Shown in pieces: positions 8,593 to 21,960 of a DNA stretch of 64,000 nt. This DNA is from Plutella xylostella (lineage: Eukaryota; Arthropoda; Insecta; Lepidoptera; Plutellidae): the NCBI RefSeq assembly GCF_932276165.1, contig NC_064007.1, positions 506,001 through 570,000 of the forward strand, given 5' to 3'. A model generated the notes under the pieces. That model ran no database searches, was not told where the DNA came from, and saw nothing but the letters and a program-made list of their open reading frames with translations. A program made the translations under genes and the position numbers. Position 1 is the first letter of the stretch; each line of letters starts with the position of its first letter.

Positions 8593-11500
8593 CTACACAG
8601 AACGATCGATGTCTCCCACTACATTATCTCTACACTACCTATTACTGAAGGGGACTTTTATGGCCCTATACAGCCGTGTTTTTAGATCCATTCCAGTGTC
8701 ATTGAGGGATTTCCGAGGGCGTGCCGTAATGAAACGGCAAATATGGGCGAATTCCACAGCTAGATGGACAGTTCCGAGGTGATATCGTGGTGAATGGACT
8801 CGTTTTATGGTCAGTTTGTTGTATTATTGTGGCTGGGGTAGTTGGCTTTTTTCTAAGAATGCACAGAAATTGTGGAAATGAAATGCAAAGTTTGAAAAAT
8901 TATGACCTTCACCTGAATAATCCAGAAAAGGCGATTGCGATAATATACTTAGTGATAAAACTAAAACACAAATTACCTATTGTACATATACTTAAATGGA
9001 TTTTTGTTATTATTATTTTGCAGCTATACACTTAAATATACAAATACATTTTCTACACTTAATTCTATTTATTCATACGTCATCATATACACTTTATTCA
9101 AAAGCAAAAACGCAGTATCTTATACTTAAAGAAAATGGAATGATTAACATAAAAGTAAAAGTAGCTTGAAAAACAAATCCAAGACAAGTGCGGAGTAAAA
9201 AGTGTGAAATCTTCAATAAACAGTTTTTCTTCATCTTTATATTTTCTTAATCTCGTCGAGAAGTTGGCACTAACACACCTGAAAGTTTGCTCACCTAGTC
9301 CAACACAGGTTAGAGCAAAAAGTTCAGGCCCATCAGTGTACCAAACTGTGTTCTTTCTTCAGGATTCAGGAGATTCATTTCTTCAGCCGTATCTTCTGAA
9401 TTGTACTTCAGTTCTTCAGTATCTTCTGAAGTTACCCTTCTATGTATTTTAAAGTTAGTTGATTGAAATTTAGCGATATAACATAATAATAATTATGACG
9501 TCTACAATTTGTGTGCTCGTAGTACTTAAATAGTTTAAAAGACTAGAAGCAAAAGAATATAGCTGTGTTAACCTCATTATTCATTAAATACATTACACAC
9601 TTTTTAAGTTAATGACAAAGCTACAAGATATAAATCTACAACAAAACCTCTGTGATGATTGAAAACATAAACAAACACACGTTAAAAGATAAAATAAAAC
9701 TACAAATCACATGTCGCTACAACTACAACAGTGATAAGAATCTAACATTCACAGACAGGTCACACCACTATTGCTCTATCAACAAATTGTCAAATGTCAA
9801 ACAAATATGGCGGGGGGTGGAATGGGGCGAAAGGACCCGCCATCTGACAGCTGTCAATTAAATGGCGGAAAAACGTATTCTGATAAATTGCGTTCTGCCC
9901 TGTATGTCTAGAAAAGTCTTGTTATAAATTACATGGTTGCTTCAAGTCCTTTAAGTATGTAAATTAAATAAATTATTATAATATAATATATTATTATGCA
10001 GAAAATAAGCTATACATACAAATACTTTACATAAAATTAATGAAGTTAGTTTGTTTTCAGATAGCAAAAAAACTTTTCAAGTTGACTTTTTTCATTCGTC
10101 TATTATTTAGATTAAACATGAATTTCCTTGGACACTGGACAATTTATCGTAGTTTGCCACGTCATTCGATCGTTATCCTCGTTTTAGTTATGTTATTACA
10201 AGCACACAGCTTAAATGGTCTCCATTACTGAAATGGGCCGCCACTATCCATCCATCTTCTTTCAGTGGACTCGATATGTCTTTATTTTTTCGTCGTAATC
10301 TAAGGGCAATATAACGAGCACATTCTTGGTCTTTGTAAATTATGATATTAGATTAAGCTAGCATTTGATGCAGGTTAATGAGGTATCTGTTGAAAGACCA
10401 ATGACTGTTCGATGGGAAATCATAGCGTTGGGAACCCACCAGTCCACTGGTCTATCCACTTAAGACCATTATTAGCTGATGGTATCCGGATAAGGTACAC
10501 CCAACCAGAAAGTTGTAGCACTCCTTACGTGAAGCCAGCAGTAGATGATGTTGCTTATAACGGCAATTAATCTTTGCACTTGATTATCAATAAATCTAAT
10601 GAGTCATATAACTTGACCATTAGCATCGTTTAGCAAGTAAACACCACTGTCTGTGTCTGGTACAACAGACCACGCCCACTTCTATATACTCGCGTGTCCA
10701 CTCACTCGCTGCGTGACTACAACTTAATTCAATTAGCCAATATAGTTTCATTCCAATTTCATCCACTTACGGTATCGAATGTCTGATGGATATCTTCGCT
10801 GTATTGAGCGGCCTCCATGGTGCAATTAGTATTAGTTAAGGGTTTATTGAGCAAACTACTCTATGCTAGAACAGGGAAAATGGATAAAATATCCAAATAT
10901 AATGTAAAAATTGCAAATGGATTGACGAAAAAAATTACTTTCATGTTTACTGTAAGGATTTTTATTAAGTTTTCTGTGTTAGAAATCGTCATGGTTTACC
11001 AGAAACATAATAATGGTACCTACAATCGGATTTTAAAATGCGCGAATATTGGTGCCGAGCTTACAAAATGCAAATATTTCTTCGTTTTGTTGCGGGTTCA
11101 TCAGATGCCCCGGAACTCAGAATAAGTACTAAAGCATTGGATCATAATCTTACTGCGCCGTTCTTTTGTTACTCGGGTATTCCTTTCCTTTCACAAATGT
11201 TTATATTTTTAGAATACCTCTTGTGAAGAAATGAATATCAGTTGTATCTTGAGGAAGCGTTTATGTACGTAGGTAAGCAAATTGGTATTTAAGTGTGCGA
11301 AAAGTTTTGAAGTACCTACTATATTTCTTATTTATGGCTCTAAATGCAGACTTTATAAGTTCTGTTACGAATCTGCATTTCGGAGGTAGATTTCGTCTCG
11401 TAATATTTTTTTCAGTTTCAGTTTCAATGTATTTATTAATCATAAAAAACACAATACAATTAAATTTAGACTGTAGGGCAATTTATTGTAGGTGTTGTGT

Positions 11501-12645
11501 TGTACTTCAGTTGTAAAAATTAAGGAAGATAAATTGTGACACAGCTCAACATTTCCATCTCGAGTGCTCGGACCCTCCACACAGTGAGTGAAACATTAAA
11601 ATGTCTTGCAGAAAGTGCCTGTTAACCTATTTTTCACTGCTGCTTTACACTCACGTCGTAGATCGTAAAATAAATTATGAAAACTGCCGATGTTAAATAG
11701 ATAGCTTTCTTTAATTAGGTAGGTACCTAGTACACGTTGAAATGAATAATCTGTAGCAACAAAAAATATCGAGTAACTATAACTAACCTAAAAAGTACTT
11801 AGGTATTTATTATTTAAAATTTAAAAAAAGTTAAAATCTATCTTTTTATTTCATTAGGCTTGTATTTTAGTAAGAATTTGTATAAATAAAATTGTAAATT
11901 TATCTCGATTAATGCATTAATATACCTACTTAACTACGTTTACGCCTCCATCAATCATTCAATAGTCATTCATACATCCATAGGTTGTCTGGAAGAGCTT
12001 TTAGCTATATAACCGGCTATTTTACAATGTAAAAAAAAAAAACACAATGTTAATTTGTGAGATATATAATGTTGTGTTAATTAATCAACTATTTATTGTA
12101 CAAGTTATGTGAGGTATACGTTGTGCATTTTTTAAATACATTTATAAGTATTGCTTTGTCTTGTAGAAATATTAATTAAGATGATGATAAATAGAAAAGT
12201 GTTCAAATCAAAAAGGTCAATTTCATATTCCCTCTTCCTAGGTAAAAAGATGAAAGGTAAAGGTAATTGGGGCACTAAATCTACAAACAATTTAAAAGTT
12301 TGGACAGACGAAAGCCAGACCTGTGCCTCGCGCGGCAGAGGTCGTTACTCAATGGATGGGCCATTCCCAAATGATCATTGAAACTGAAAAATATATCTGA
12401 AAGACTGGACATGAAATTATATTCGGTATCTAGTGTCGATGACAGGTTCAATATCGACGAAGATAAACTACTTTAATCGCGTTCCACCAATCACAGCGCC
12501 GCCGCATTATTGAGGGCGACTCGCGATATTGTGACATTTATCTATGTAGATAGCAAACCCGTGTAGCGGCCGCTGGGCGTAAGCTCTTTAGTGGAGAAAA
12601 ATTTCTATAAACATTAAAGCTGCTCCCTGAATCTATGACAGTTAG
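8593..12645. other. Long stretch without recognised genes or elements
   Basis: AT-rich. Small local features only: a cluster of TTCTTCAG/TATCTTCTGAA motifs at about 9350-9435, and a GC-richer patch with the 12-bp palindrome TGACAGCTGTCA at 9845-9856 next to AATATGGCGG. The open frames of 60-102 codons show no domain, signal peptide or splice context that I can support. It could hold intronic or regulatory DNA. Confidence 0.45.
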
Positions 12646-12692
12646 TGACTGGATGAGGAAGACCAAGGACAGAGTATTGTTGGACATTTGTC
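12646..12692 (+). mobile_element. Small remnant of an RTE LINE 3' end
   Basis: TGACTGGATGAGGAAGACCA followed by AGGACAGAGTATTGTTGGAC resembles the conserved 3' coding end seen intact at 38606-39052 (GGTTGGATGAGGAAGGCCGA...). It is short and diverged. Confidence 0.4.
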
Positions 12693-14537
12693 CTCAAACT
12701 GATGCTTTATACTCTTTATATTTTTTTTTCATCGTATACCTAAAAGTGTAACAATTTTCATAAGTGTCAATATTTTACAAACTGCTCTCCGTACGGTAAA
12801 ACATTCTTTGTAAATTTATAGGTAGGTATTAATTATTTTTTCAAGTAATATTTTTTAATGGATCCATGTCTTTATCAGAATACATACGAGTATTATAATT
12901 TGATGGATGCGAAATAGCCAACATTATCCGGTGTTATGGAAGGCGAGTCGCAGCGGCGCGGCCCGATCGGACTCGCATTAAAATATTTTTAGACATTCAA
13001 GATGAATACTTTTTGGCAGAACCTCAACTCGTGGTGGACGGGCAGGGATCAGACATCGACGGCTTGTTTGTTTTTAATTAATAATTTCCGTCCTATCTGC
13101 TGCGTTGCGGAAAACTTTCAGTGAGTATGCACTTTTGCGGGGAAAATTTAGAGTTTACCATTGCATGGTTGGTTTATATGTTACTCTACGATTGCTTTTT
13201 TTAATTTTATAAAATACTTATAGTATTTTGATAATTTTTATTAAAATTTTATATGTATATCACTCTTAAATATTATTAAAATGACAAATTGACGCGCGCC
13301 TCATAATAAGAGTTATAATTTTCACTAAGGTTTCTGTGGAGTTGTTTCGCAAATCTATACCTACTTGATAATATATTATTATAAATATTATCTATTTCTT
13401 TATTTTAAGCATGAGAATGTTGTAAATTAGGTTTCGTAAAAACTGATGTTCCATGTTTGTCATATTATTTTTAAACCGTTTCAAACATTACGAACTTTAA
13501 AACAGGATTGCTTGTCCAGACAGAAACTTGCATAATTAGAAGCCCAGCGTCTGTCAATCAAAATGAATTTTCTCAATTATAAATTCTTCTTAAAATAGCC
13601 GGTCAGCTTCCTGCACCGCGTCTGCTTTCGCTCAGAAACTTGGAATCAAAGAGATCGCTTTTAGCACAAAGCTCCGGATCTCTGCCAAAAATCTACTGCG
13701 GGCAATATGTTCAGATTGAAATATTGCTGATCAGTTTTATAGGGAGCCCTTCCATATTTTATTATTGTTGGTCATAGAGTTTTGAACCGTCAGTGAAACC
13801 CTACTACTTTGACTATTGACTTTGCATTTATAGAGTCATCGCACCTTGTAACCGTTCAATTCTGGACCATGGATATAGAAATGATAATGATATATCTATT
13901 GCATACTTAATGCAAAAACTGCATCATAACTAAGTATCTACAGAAACCTGCTAAATATCTGTTCTGTATATGAAGCTAATGGTGTAGTTTGACTTTACAA
14001 AGCAACGTTAAAAAGTGAAAAATAATATCGCTTTTCCAGCCTTTCAACTTTCCAGCGTTCCAATAAAGATAGCGGCTCACATTCCGAATTTAAAACTCCC
14101 AAGATCTCATGCCATAGATAATGTAGACCAATAAAATTCAGAGACGGCTAGGATTGCATCCGTCTTCCAACCATTTCCCTCAGGCCACTGCCATTCAGGG
14201 ATTGAACAAACCAAACCAGCACAGAGACCCCGGGATTCAATAAAGAGCCACGATATCACCGGTCTAGTTAAAATGGATGCTGGTAGGCAATAACCAGGTA
14301 GGAAGATACCCGGTTTGAAGTGAAGGTGTAAGGGGTGGGATACCAATTTGTTTTGGTTGGTGAATCGTGAAGAGACGTTGCACATTCGCAATGTTGTGGA
14401 TTTGAATTCCGAACGTCAGTTTAGTTGATCGGGAATTCGATTGGCTGTTCGCATCAATAGGCTGCTCCGATTGTGTTTTGTTTTTATTTATAACGCTTTT
14501 GGCCGTTGAGCTTTTATCTGAATAGTGCTTCTTTTAC
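12693..14537. other. No recognised feature
   Basis: AT-rich with a short GC-rich patch at 12940-13050 (CGAGTCGCAGCGGCGCGGCC). A 94-codon minus-strand open frame at 14107-14391 shows nothing recognisable. Confidence 0.45.
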
Positions 14538-14540
14538 TTA

Positions 14541-14695
14541 GGGTCTGTTTCACAACGTCTGGATAATGACTACCTACCTGTAGGTTAAAAGACATGCTGT
14601 CACTCTCGTTTCGTGCACTTTTCAGTAATTTTGCTTTAGATAGTCTGTCTTTTATCCCAAAGGTAGCCAATATCCAGAAATTGTGAAACAAGTCC
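14541..14695. repeat. Long-TIR MITE, TTA target duplication (PIF/Harbinger-like)
   Basis: The ends GGGTCTGTTTCACAACGTCT and, from the other side, GGACTTGTTTCACAATTTCT continue as inverted copies for about 50 bp (CTGGATAATGACTACC / CTGGATATTGGCTACC). TTA flanks both sides (14538-14540, 14696-14698). The 3-bp TTA/TAA duplication and G-rich ends fit PIF/Harbinger MITEs; the assignment is inference. Confidence 0.7.
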
Positions 14696-14860
14696 TTATA
14701 TTAGAATGCTTCATTGTTAACGTTACAGGTGACTATGATATTATTGTGATTTATGTTTGGTATAAATTAAAATTATTTCATAACTACAACCTAAATTGAC
14801 ACCATACAAATCTATACTCTCCGTGCTGTCGGGTTTCCTTCAATTCAACCTACAGATTCA

Positions 14861-14947
14861 GTACAGTAAGGGGCAGAAAAACCTGACCCCCCTCAGATAC
14901 ATTGTAACTATGAGAGGGGGGTCAGGTTTATCTGCACCTGACCGTAC
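14861..14947. repeat. 87-bp palindromic mini-element (CCTGACCCCCCTC family), copy 1
   Basis: AACCTGACCCCCCTCAGATA and CTATGAGAGGGGGGTCAGGT are inverted arms, with outer GTACAGTAAG...CTGACCGTAC. Two more copies lie at 16176-16262 and 22381-22460. Confidence 0.75.
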
Positions 14948-16175
14948 CAGAAAGAGATTTTCTTTTTGCAATTTACTCAAATAAAAACAATGCCATCATA
15001 ATAATTTGTCAAAGAACCCCTTAATGTCTCTCGGAAGGGTCTCGTAAACGTGGAAGGATCTCTAAAAGTGGCTACGTTGCAGAATTTAAGCTGCAATTTC
15101 CGAGCTCAAAATAAGGAATACCTCAAGAAGCCTTATATTAATGAAAAATCCTTCAAAAACCCTTAAACCCGTTGCTTAAAACGAACATAAAAACATTTGG
15201 TACTTGATAAACTTACATAATGGTTTTTCATGACTTATTTTGTAAGAAGACCTGTTTAATATTTAGATTTATTTTTAAATACTTACTATGAGTAGTTTAA
15301 GTGTATTATTAATGCAAAATTCAACCTTTTCAGTAGAATATTTCGATTTTCTTGGCATGATGTTTTATTTTGCTTCCTTTGCGTGTTGTAAGTCGCAGAA
15401 AAGTGAGGTTATTTTTTCTAGACTGCGCCAAAAAGCGAGTAAGTACCTAATGTTTTTGAGTGTTTTAATTGCGCGTTTTATTTCAATCTCCTTGTGTGAG
15501 TATAAGTATTTTTTTTCTATTGTAAAGTCTCTGCCTCATGTAGGTCTATCCTCATTATGTGCACATGTCGTTATATACCTCATATAGGCTAAGAAGTTCC
15601 TTGTTCATGTACGTACTATCACCATAAACTTATAATTTCATGATACCTTGCAATCTACTTTCATAGATTCTCGATTATATATTTTTGTGCGTAATTGTAT
15701 ATATAACCTAGCTAATGTATTTTTTTTTGTCTTTTGAGCTATGATAATGATGAGCTTAATATTTTTAAGTAATTAGACATTGTACAAGTAGCCTGGAATA
15801 AAGGTTCGAAATTGACTGCTAATATTGGATACATTTTAAAAGTTATAAAAGCTGCAAAAGTTACAAAAAGCTCCATAGCCCATACTCGGATAAGGTTCAA
15901 AAGGATGTTCGAAGGTTTTTGATCTTAGTTACTTTCTCCAATCCGTATTGACCCCTAGGATTCGGTTATAATCTATGGTTTGAGTTTCTATTTTGAATAT
16001 GAATTTTTAATTTACCTACACTATTTTTTATACTTGTGATAACAGGTAAACGGCAACGAACAAAAGGCTTGGCTGTCAAAGTTAAGAGTTCCCAGGCCTG
16101 ACTTTTACCACTATTTATAAGGCAATCCTCACAAAAATGAAGGTAATACTTAACAACTTTATAAAAAAAGACAAT
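14948..16175. other. No recognised feature
   Basis: A 99-codon plus-strand open frame at 15288-15587 and an 83-codon minus one at 15966-16217 are AT-rich, hydrophobic by composition and lack known motifs. I do not support them as genes. Confidence 0.45.
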
Positions 16176-16262
16176 GTACAGTAAAGGGCAGAAAGACCTG
16201 ACCCCTCTCAGAAACATTGTTACTATGAGAGGGGGGTCAGGTCTCTCTGCACCTGACCGTAC
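16176..16262. repeat. 87-bp palindromic mini-element, copy 2
   Basis: Same outer ends (GTACAGTAAAGG...CTGACCGTAC) and inner arms (GACCTGACCCCTCTCAG / ATGAGAGGGGGGTCAGGTC) as copy 1. Confidence 0.75.
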
Positions 16263-16919
16263 CTACTTGTAATTATGATGGATCAAACTCGAGGCCCAAC
16301 GGGGAACAGTATTATTTAACTGAGTTATTCTTTCGAGCAACTAACCCTTCCGCTTGGAGTAGCTCAAGTGATTTTAGGGTCATCTTAATCGGGTCAACGA
16401 TCCTTCCTCCTTACGAGAATAGTTTGCACAAAACTCTTTGCAACTTTTGCTGCTGTAAAGTTGGTATTTTAGGGTTACGATGTTTATCTTGAAAGACACA
16501 AGTATAATAAGTATCGGAAGTATTTAACTAGAAAGTAATGCATAAAGCAGCGCTATAGCAACGTTTGGTAAGGGCAGAACAGTAGGTATAATTACTGACA
16601 AATATAACAGTGAACCAGATAAATCACGCAACACATTCTAAAACATACCTTCAATAAAATATGCTCTATTAAAAATACCTAGTCACGATGGCCAGTACGA
16701 AGCGAACAAACGTTAATTAGAAAGATTCGTTTCAAATTGAACGCATTTGAAACTGGGCCAGCTACTTGACTCGGGCACCTCACCTACGCAACAATTGAAC
16801 ATCTTCAACCAGCTCTAATCACCAGCCTGACTCACCCAGTTAGCACCCCGCCGCCATTAACACGAATTAACGCCTAACCCGCGAACACGAAAAGAAAAAT
16901 CTATTCCATTTTCAAACTC
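16263..16919. other. No recognised feature
   Basis: Ordinary AT-rich sequence without supported genes or repeats. Confidence 0.45.
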
Positions 16920-17600
16920 AGAAGTTGATTCGCCGGAAGCACGTGTGGCACTGGCCGAATGGAAAAGAACACCTTCTTTTTAAACGCAACTGTCAGGATG
17001 CGCGCGCACCGGCCATAGACAATAAAGAGGCTAACCTAACCCTTAGAATAATAACGGCCCCGTGCTAACCCCATAAACTATCCCCCATTGTCATTAGGGA
17101 AAGGGCGCGACGCGATCTTTGTAAACATTTCTTTATTTCTCTCTCGTTTGCGCGATCACCTGTTTATTCTAGAGTTTTACGAGTATCTTTGGTTTTTAGG
17201 AGCCTTTACGGGGCACGCTAATAATGTGGATTGCGTTATGGGGTCGCCATTAGACCTGTGTGGGGCGCGCCCTGTTCCTAGGTAAATGTTAAGGCAATAG
17301 GTGAGTTTATCGTTTATCGCCGTAATAGGAGGGCCGGGCTGGGCGAGGTAGATGGATGTGCTGATAAAGGCGCTGATTTAACAGGGCGGTAAAATTAGGC
17401 GAGCGAATTTGGCTGGCATTTCGCGTACCCTTTTAAATATTGAAGCGCGGAGGTGTGACGGCGGCAACATGGCGGCGACACGCGGCGTGTTGCGCGCTCG
17501 CTTGTGAAAAGGTTACGCGTTACGCGGGTCATCGCAGCGACGTAAATTGGCAAATGAGAGGCGGGTTTTTTTGTCATTTTTTTATTGTTTACTCTCGGGT
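16920..17600. other. GC-richer, CpG-containing non-coding block (candidate regulatory DNA)
   Basis: Base composition rises relative to its flanks, with GATGCGCGCGCACCGGCC near 16997, GGCGCGACGCGATC near 17104, GGGGCGCGCCCTG near 17262 and ACGGCGGCAACATGGCGGCG near 17458. It shows no inverted-repeat ends and no credible ORF. The motif TGTAAACA (forkhead-like) occurs near 17120. It could be an enhancer, promoter or conserved non-coding element; this is inference from composition only. Confidence 0.3.
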
Positions 17601-18196
17601 AAGTTAAGGTGGTAAATTGGGTTTTTTGGGGACGTTACCCTTTTTTCGTAGCAATTGTTTATGTTTATGGTCACACTTTTTAAGGGGTAGCCATAATATT
17701 ATTATATGAGTAGGAGAAATACGAGTATGATAATATTGATATTATAATTTTCCTCGGTACTCGGTACCCTCCTGATACCTTATGTTATGACCAATTTACC
17801 AAACACTATTTATTTATAAATTTAAGTTACTAGTAATTAGGTGCCAAGTAGGAACCCGTATATAGGTAAAATCTAGTAGGAGTAAGTACATAGGTACTCA
17901 CATAATTTTAAGTAAAGTTTTTGCTTTATGTAGGTACGTGACAACAAAAACCTTTAAAAGATGACCAAAAACCCTTTTAAGTATTTTACTTTTCTTACTC
18001 GTATGCACCACTTGTCTGCTTAGACTGTCTAAATCACAAAATGTACCTGAAATAAAAAAAAAAAAACATTAAGTAAGGATACACGTGTACGATAAAAAAT
18101 AAACATATTTAATTAGTAATTATTACTTTCTTCTTAATGTGTTAGTTTAAAACAATGACAATTTTATTAATGTATGATAAATGATAAAAGAGAGCT
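17601..18196. other. No recognised feature
   Basis: AT-rich, with frequent TAGGTA/TACCTA motifs typical of this genome. Confidence 0.45.
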
Positions 18197-18199
18197 TTA

Positions 18200-18650
18200 G
18201 GGTGCTTTTCCACCAGAGATGTGCTATGCAGCTATGCTGCGAAGATGTGATATCTACGCTACGAAAATATGTGACCGTTTCCACCAATACTACGCTAGGT
18301 AGCTGTGCGAGGAAGATGCGCTACGAAGATGCGCCGCCGCAAAGTAGCTGTGCGAGAAAGATGCGCATTTGCTTCCACGATGGCATGTCTACTTTCAGTG
18401 AAAAACGCGGGCATACTGTAGGTCTGCTCTGCACATACATAGCTACACCACTCGCGATGGTCCATAGCACATATCCATAGCACGCATCCATAGCACACAT
18501 CCATAGCACGCATCATTCCATACAAAAAACATATCTTAGTTGAATCCGTTTCCACCAGTGCTAAGCTATGTGCACCAATTAATATGATTGGTGGATATCC
18601 AACGCATCCATAGCATCGTAGCATAGCACATCTCTGGTGGAAAAGCACCC
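18200..18650. repeat. 451-bp MITE with perfect ~29-bp TIRs and TTA flanks
   Basis: GGGTGCTTTTCCACCAGAGA at the left end continues to GTGCTATG; the right end is its perfect inverted copy. TTA lies at 18197-18199 and 18651-18653. Inside are tandem CCATAGCAC(A/G)CAT units (18462-18512) and AAGATGCGC repeats, which create long but meaningless open frames on the minus strand. The 3-bp TTA duplication suggests PIF/Harbinger; the right flank also reads TTAA, so piggyBac is an alternative. Confidence 0.78.
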
Positions 18651-19030
18651 TTAAGCTTTCTCCTGCATGCTTCGCTAAAGGTTATTCATTGAGAATTATG
18701 TGTCAAAAATAGCCTAGCATGACGTGTTATTATGTAAAAAAAATAGTGAAAAATCACAAACGACAATAAATTAGGACTCTAAGTACATAATTCTAAACAA
18801 AATATAGATCTATCTGTTCTGACAAGGATAATCGGACAAGGAAAGTGAAAACTAAATGTCCATTCATAAAATTCAATAACACATGCAGAGGCATCGAACT
18901 ACTGCATTATGTGAAGTATGAAACCACAAGGATAAATACATAAAACATGTACATAGAGGTACCGTAATGTCACTCGTCCATTCATTTATGTACAGGAAAA
19001 TGTGTAGGTATTACTTATAACCTAAGCAAC
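18651..19030. other. No recognised feature
   Basis: AT-rich, no supported element. Confidence 0.45.
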
Positions 19031-19236
19031 GTTAAAACCCCCGAGATTCAACACTAAAAATCACATAACTCAAGAACTGATAAGCCACGATTTTGACAAA
19101 ATGTCTAACTGCCAGTTTCAATACTCCAAATAGGTTTAGCCGTTGGGAAGCTACGCGACCACAGTCACATAAACACACACACAATTACACAGATACGAAA
19201 ACACGTTAAACTTAAACTTTTTGTCGGGGGGGTTAA
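19031..19236. repeat. Short element with GTTAAAACCCCCGA / TCGGGGGGGTTAAAAC ends
   Basis: Ends at 19031-19044 and about 19223-19238 are inverted. The body has GAACTGATAAGCCACGATTT and TAGCCGTTGGGAAGCTACGC, a recurrent lepidopteran repeat type. Superfamily not assigned. Confidence 0.55.
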
Positions 19237-19370
19237 AACTACAATTTCTGGAAAGGATATTTTAATACACTTTATTGGCAATTACAATAATTGTATTATT
19301 AGGCAATTTTTGGATTCAAATTGATTTTGACACTAATTAGATTCGCGATAACTAATAAACATCAGAGTCG

Positions 19371-19612
19371 TGAGCACAAGTTTCGATCCTCCGTTAAAGT
19401 TGCGTATCGTCAACTGTCACTGTCAAAATGTAAGGCAAAGTTAGTTCCAAAAGTGACATTTGTTTTTTCCATATGTTAGGTGGAATTTCACCAAACGCTA
19501 AACGTATTTAGTAGCCTGTCATACGTCTGTCAGTTAGTACAAAATGTATTTAAAATTTGGTAAAAGTGACCCTTCGTGTAGATTCGAAAATAGTATCGAA
19601 TCCTATGCTCGC
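19371..19612. repeat. Inverted-repeat element, TTTCGATCC family, copy 1
   Basis: Shares TTGCGTATCGTCAACTGTCA, AATTTCACCAAACGCTAAAC and CTGTCATACGTCTGTCAGTT with 23004-23304. The ends (TGAGCACAAGTTTCGATCC and GGATTCGATACTATTTTCGA on the other strand) are imperfect inverted repeats. Confidence 0.65.
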
Positions 19613-21957
19613 GCCTCAGTACAGGGCCCCAGTACTATCCTTTCCTGTTTAAATTCAGTCCCGATGTTTTTTTTCCACCTGTGTAATTTGTGCAGTATCA
19701 AATAAAATACCTAGATAGGTATTCTTTTCTTTCTTTCCAATGTGATAGAGGGCGGTTCCTCCGCCACCATTTTGTTTGAAATCAGAACTATAAGCCGTTA
19801 GATTAATTCTATAGTTTCTGCAACCGACTGTTTAGGACTCACTTCGGAATTCGGATGCCCGCGGCTGTATCGTTTTCGATAATCATTTTAATTGCATGTT
19901 TATATTCAAGATGGATGTTTTCAAGTAGTCGTAACACATAATTAATTGTAACGAACGAATGTAATCTATTATTTCACACTGTCTATTTTATATCTTTCAT
20001 ATTTATATTACTGGTTAGGTTGTTTGGAACAAATTACTGTTAGTAATAAGACCGCCTTTTGTATTTTTTTAATTTATGCAATAAAAACTATTTGTTTTTG
20101 TATTGATGCTTGTAAAGTCTTTAACCAGTGCGTCCTGCCAGTGATGATGCCATTGAAAAGTTTTGTCTTTGTGCTCTGAGGAATGGCCGTTGTGACGAGG
20201 TTTATTTAGGACACCAATGATTAAATAATTTATGTACATACATAAACTAGTGCTAGTATAATTTAAGACTGTACACAAAGTTTTCATTTTTTTTTAGAAT
20301 AGTTACTAATAAAAAAATATAAAATATTATATAGTTACTTTTTATTTTACAATCAGCATGGAATCCGCAAGCAATCCGTTAATGCTCTAGACAACGCTAA
20401 ATTGGCCAAAGAAACGCAGAGCCTTAATTTCTGACACTGACGTGGTACGAGTTACTCTTCTTCACATATTTAGCGCTAAAAGTTCCAAAATAAAACTAAG
20501 TACCATTTTTCACTTGCTGCAAAGTTAGCATCGCACTCAAACACATTACACTAAACTTGTGGAGTGTTGTACAATGTACATGTTGTTTAACATATCATTA
20601 GTCCCGCAGACAGAGCATTTGTGAAGTTCTGTTTCGAAGTTACTGTATTGTAACTTATGTTTCAAAGTTTTACAAACAATTGCAAACTTCAGTGTTACAA
20701 AATTATAGAAAATTTTCCATAAAATAATTGGTGTTTTATTTATTTGGAAATAATACCGTACTGAATATACAGTTAATAACAAAAACAACGAAAACTATAG
20801 TTAATTAACCTCATTGAATAGCCAACTTATTAAACAACCTCTACACTGGTCACCCAAAAAAACCATAATGCACAAACCAGAGACAAACAAACACAGCCGA
20901 AGCCGTTCCAAATTAAAAAAAAAACACACGTCACGAAATTTGTCCCGCGTTCTTTTGAACAAAGAACACATAAATCAGAGAATTTCCAACCAGCGTCTGG
21001 TGACCCCTCGCGGCTTGCCTTACGTAGTTTAACTAGAAGAAAATGGTGTTGTACAAAGAAAAGTCGCGGGCCTAGTTATATTTGGAATATTTAAGGCGTG
21101 CTCCACATCTGTTCTGTTCTTTGTTTGCGCCGGGCAGTTCCCATCGCGTCTTGATTTATTTATTTTCCAATAGATTAGCGTCGTTAATTGAATTTGATAA
21201 AGTGCTTCGTAATTTATTTAATACTGTTTCCCACCGCCATTTGTAAAGTGAAATGTCTGTTTGTATTTCACGTCGTCTTTAATGAGGGGGGATTAGCAAC
21301 GCTGCTCGCTAAACGGTTAATGGATGGTCATTTTGTCTGCATTGTTTATTTTGTTTTGTTGTTTTCAAAATGATGGTGATTATTTAACTTTTAATCAGAC
21401 ACCTTTAATAGGGTAGTGGCTTTGAGAGTATAGTGTTCTTCCTCTAGTCTGAGAGTGAACATACCTAATAAAGACAAGAGCTGGATTAGGTTTTTCAATG
21501 TAAAGTGACCAAATAAAATCGATATCTGCCTGTAGACCGTACGGGACGCATAGCTACACAGTATTTTGGAGAAGTTCCTATATAGGCTTTATTATTATCT
21601 CTTCATAATACTCGTAATTAATATAGGTAATGTTTCTTGAAACTCAAAATATGTCAAAAAAAAATTTTGTATTGCTTATATTCAAACACCCATTTAGGAA
21701 TAAACCAATTGCTCTCTTATAAGTTGCATCATGGCGGCTTCTAAATACAAATTAGGATAATGTAACATGTACGTAACTCCTTTTATTTTAGCTTTAATTA
21801 GACAGTTGTCACTGAGACAAATCCTTGTGGATCCATGTTGGATTACGTAATATCCATGTTCAGAAGTTAAATGTTAAAACTGAAGCTGTATCTTTGATGC
21901 GAGTAATGTTCCATCGAAGTGGTTTATCGTGTGATATTTTCAACCATTATGTTTGTT
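19613..21957. other. Long stretch without recognised genes or elements
   Basis: AT-rich. Open frames at 20069-20287, 20546-20788 and 20814-21032 show no domains. Nothing repeat-like is obvious by eye. Confidence 0.45.
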
Positions 21958-21960
21958 TTA

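Noticed and set aside
9845..9856. TGACAGCTGTCA palindrome as an operator-type site
   Set aside because: A 12-bp palindrome alone in 64 kb is weak evidence; kept only as a note.
18295..18648. 117-codon cysteine/tyrosine-rich minus frame
   Set aside because: Low-complexity product of the repeated ATGG/GCTATGG words inside a MITE.
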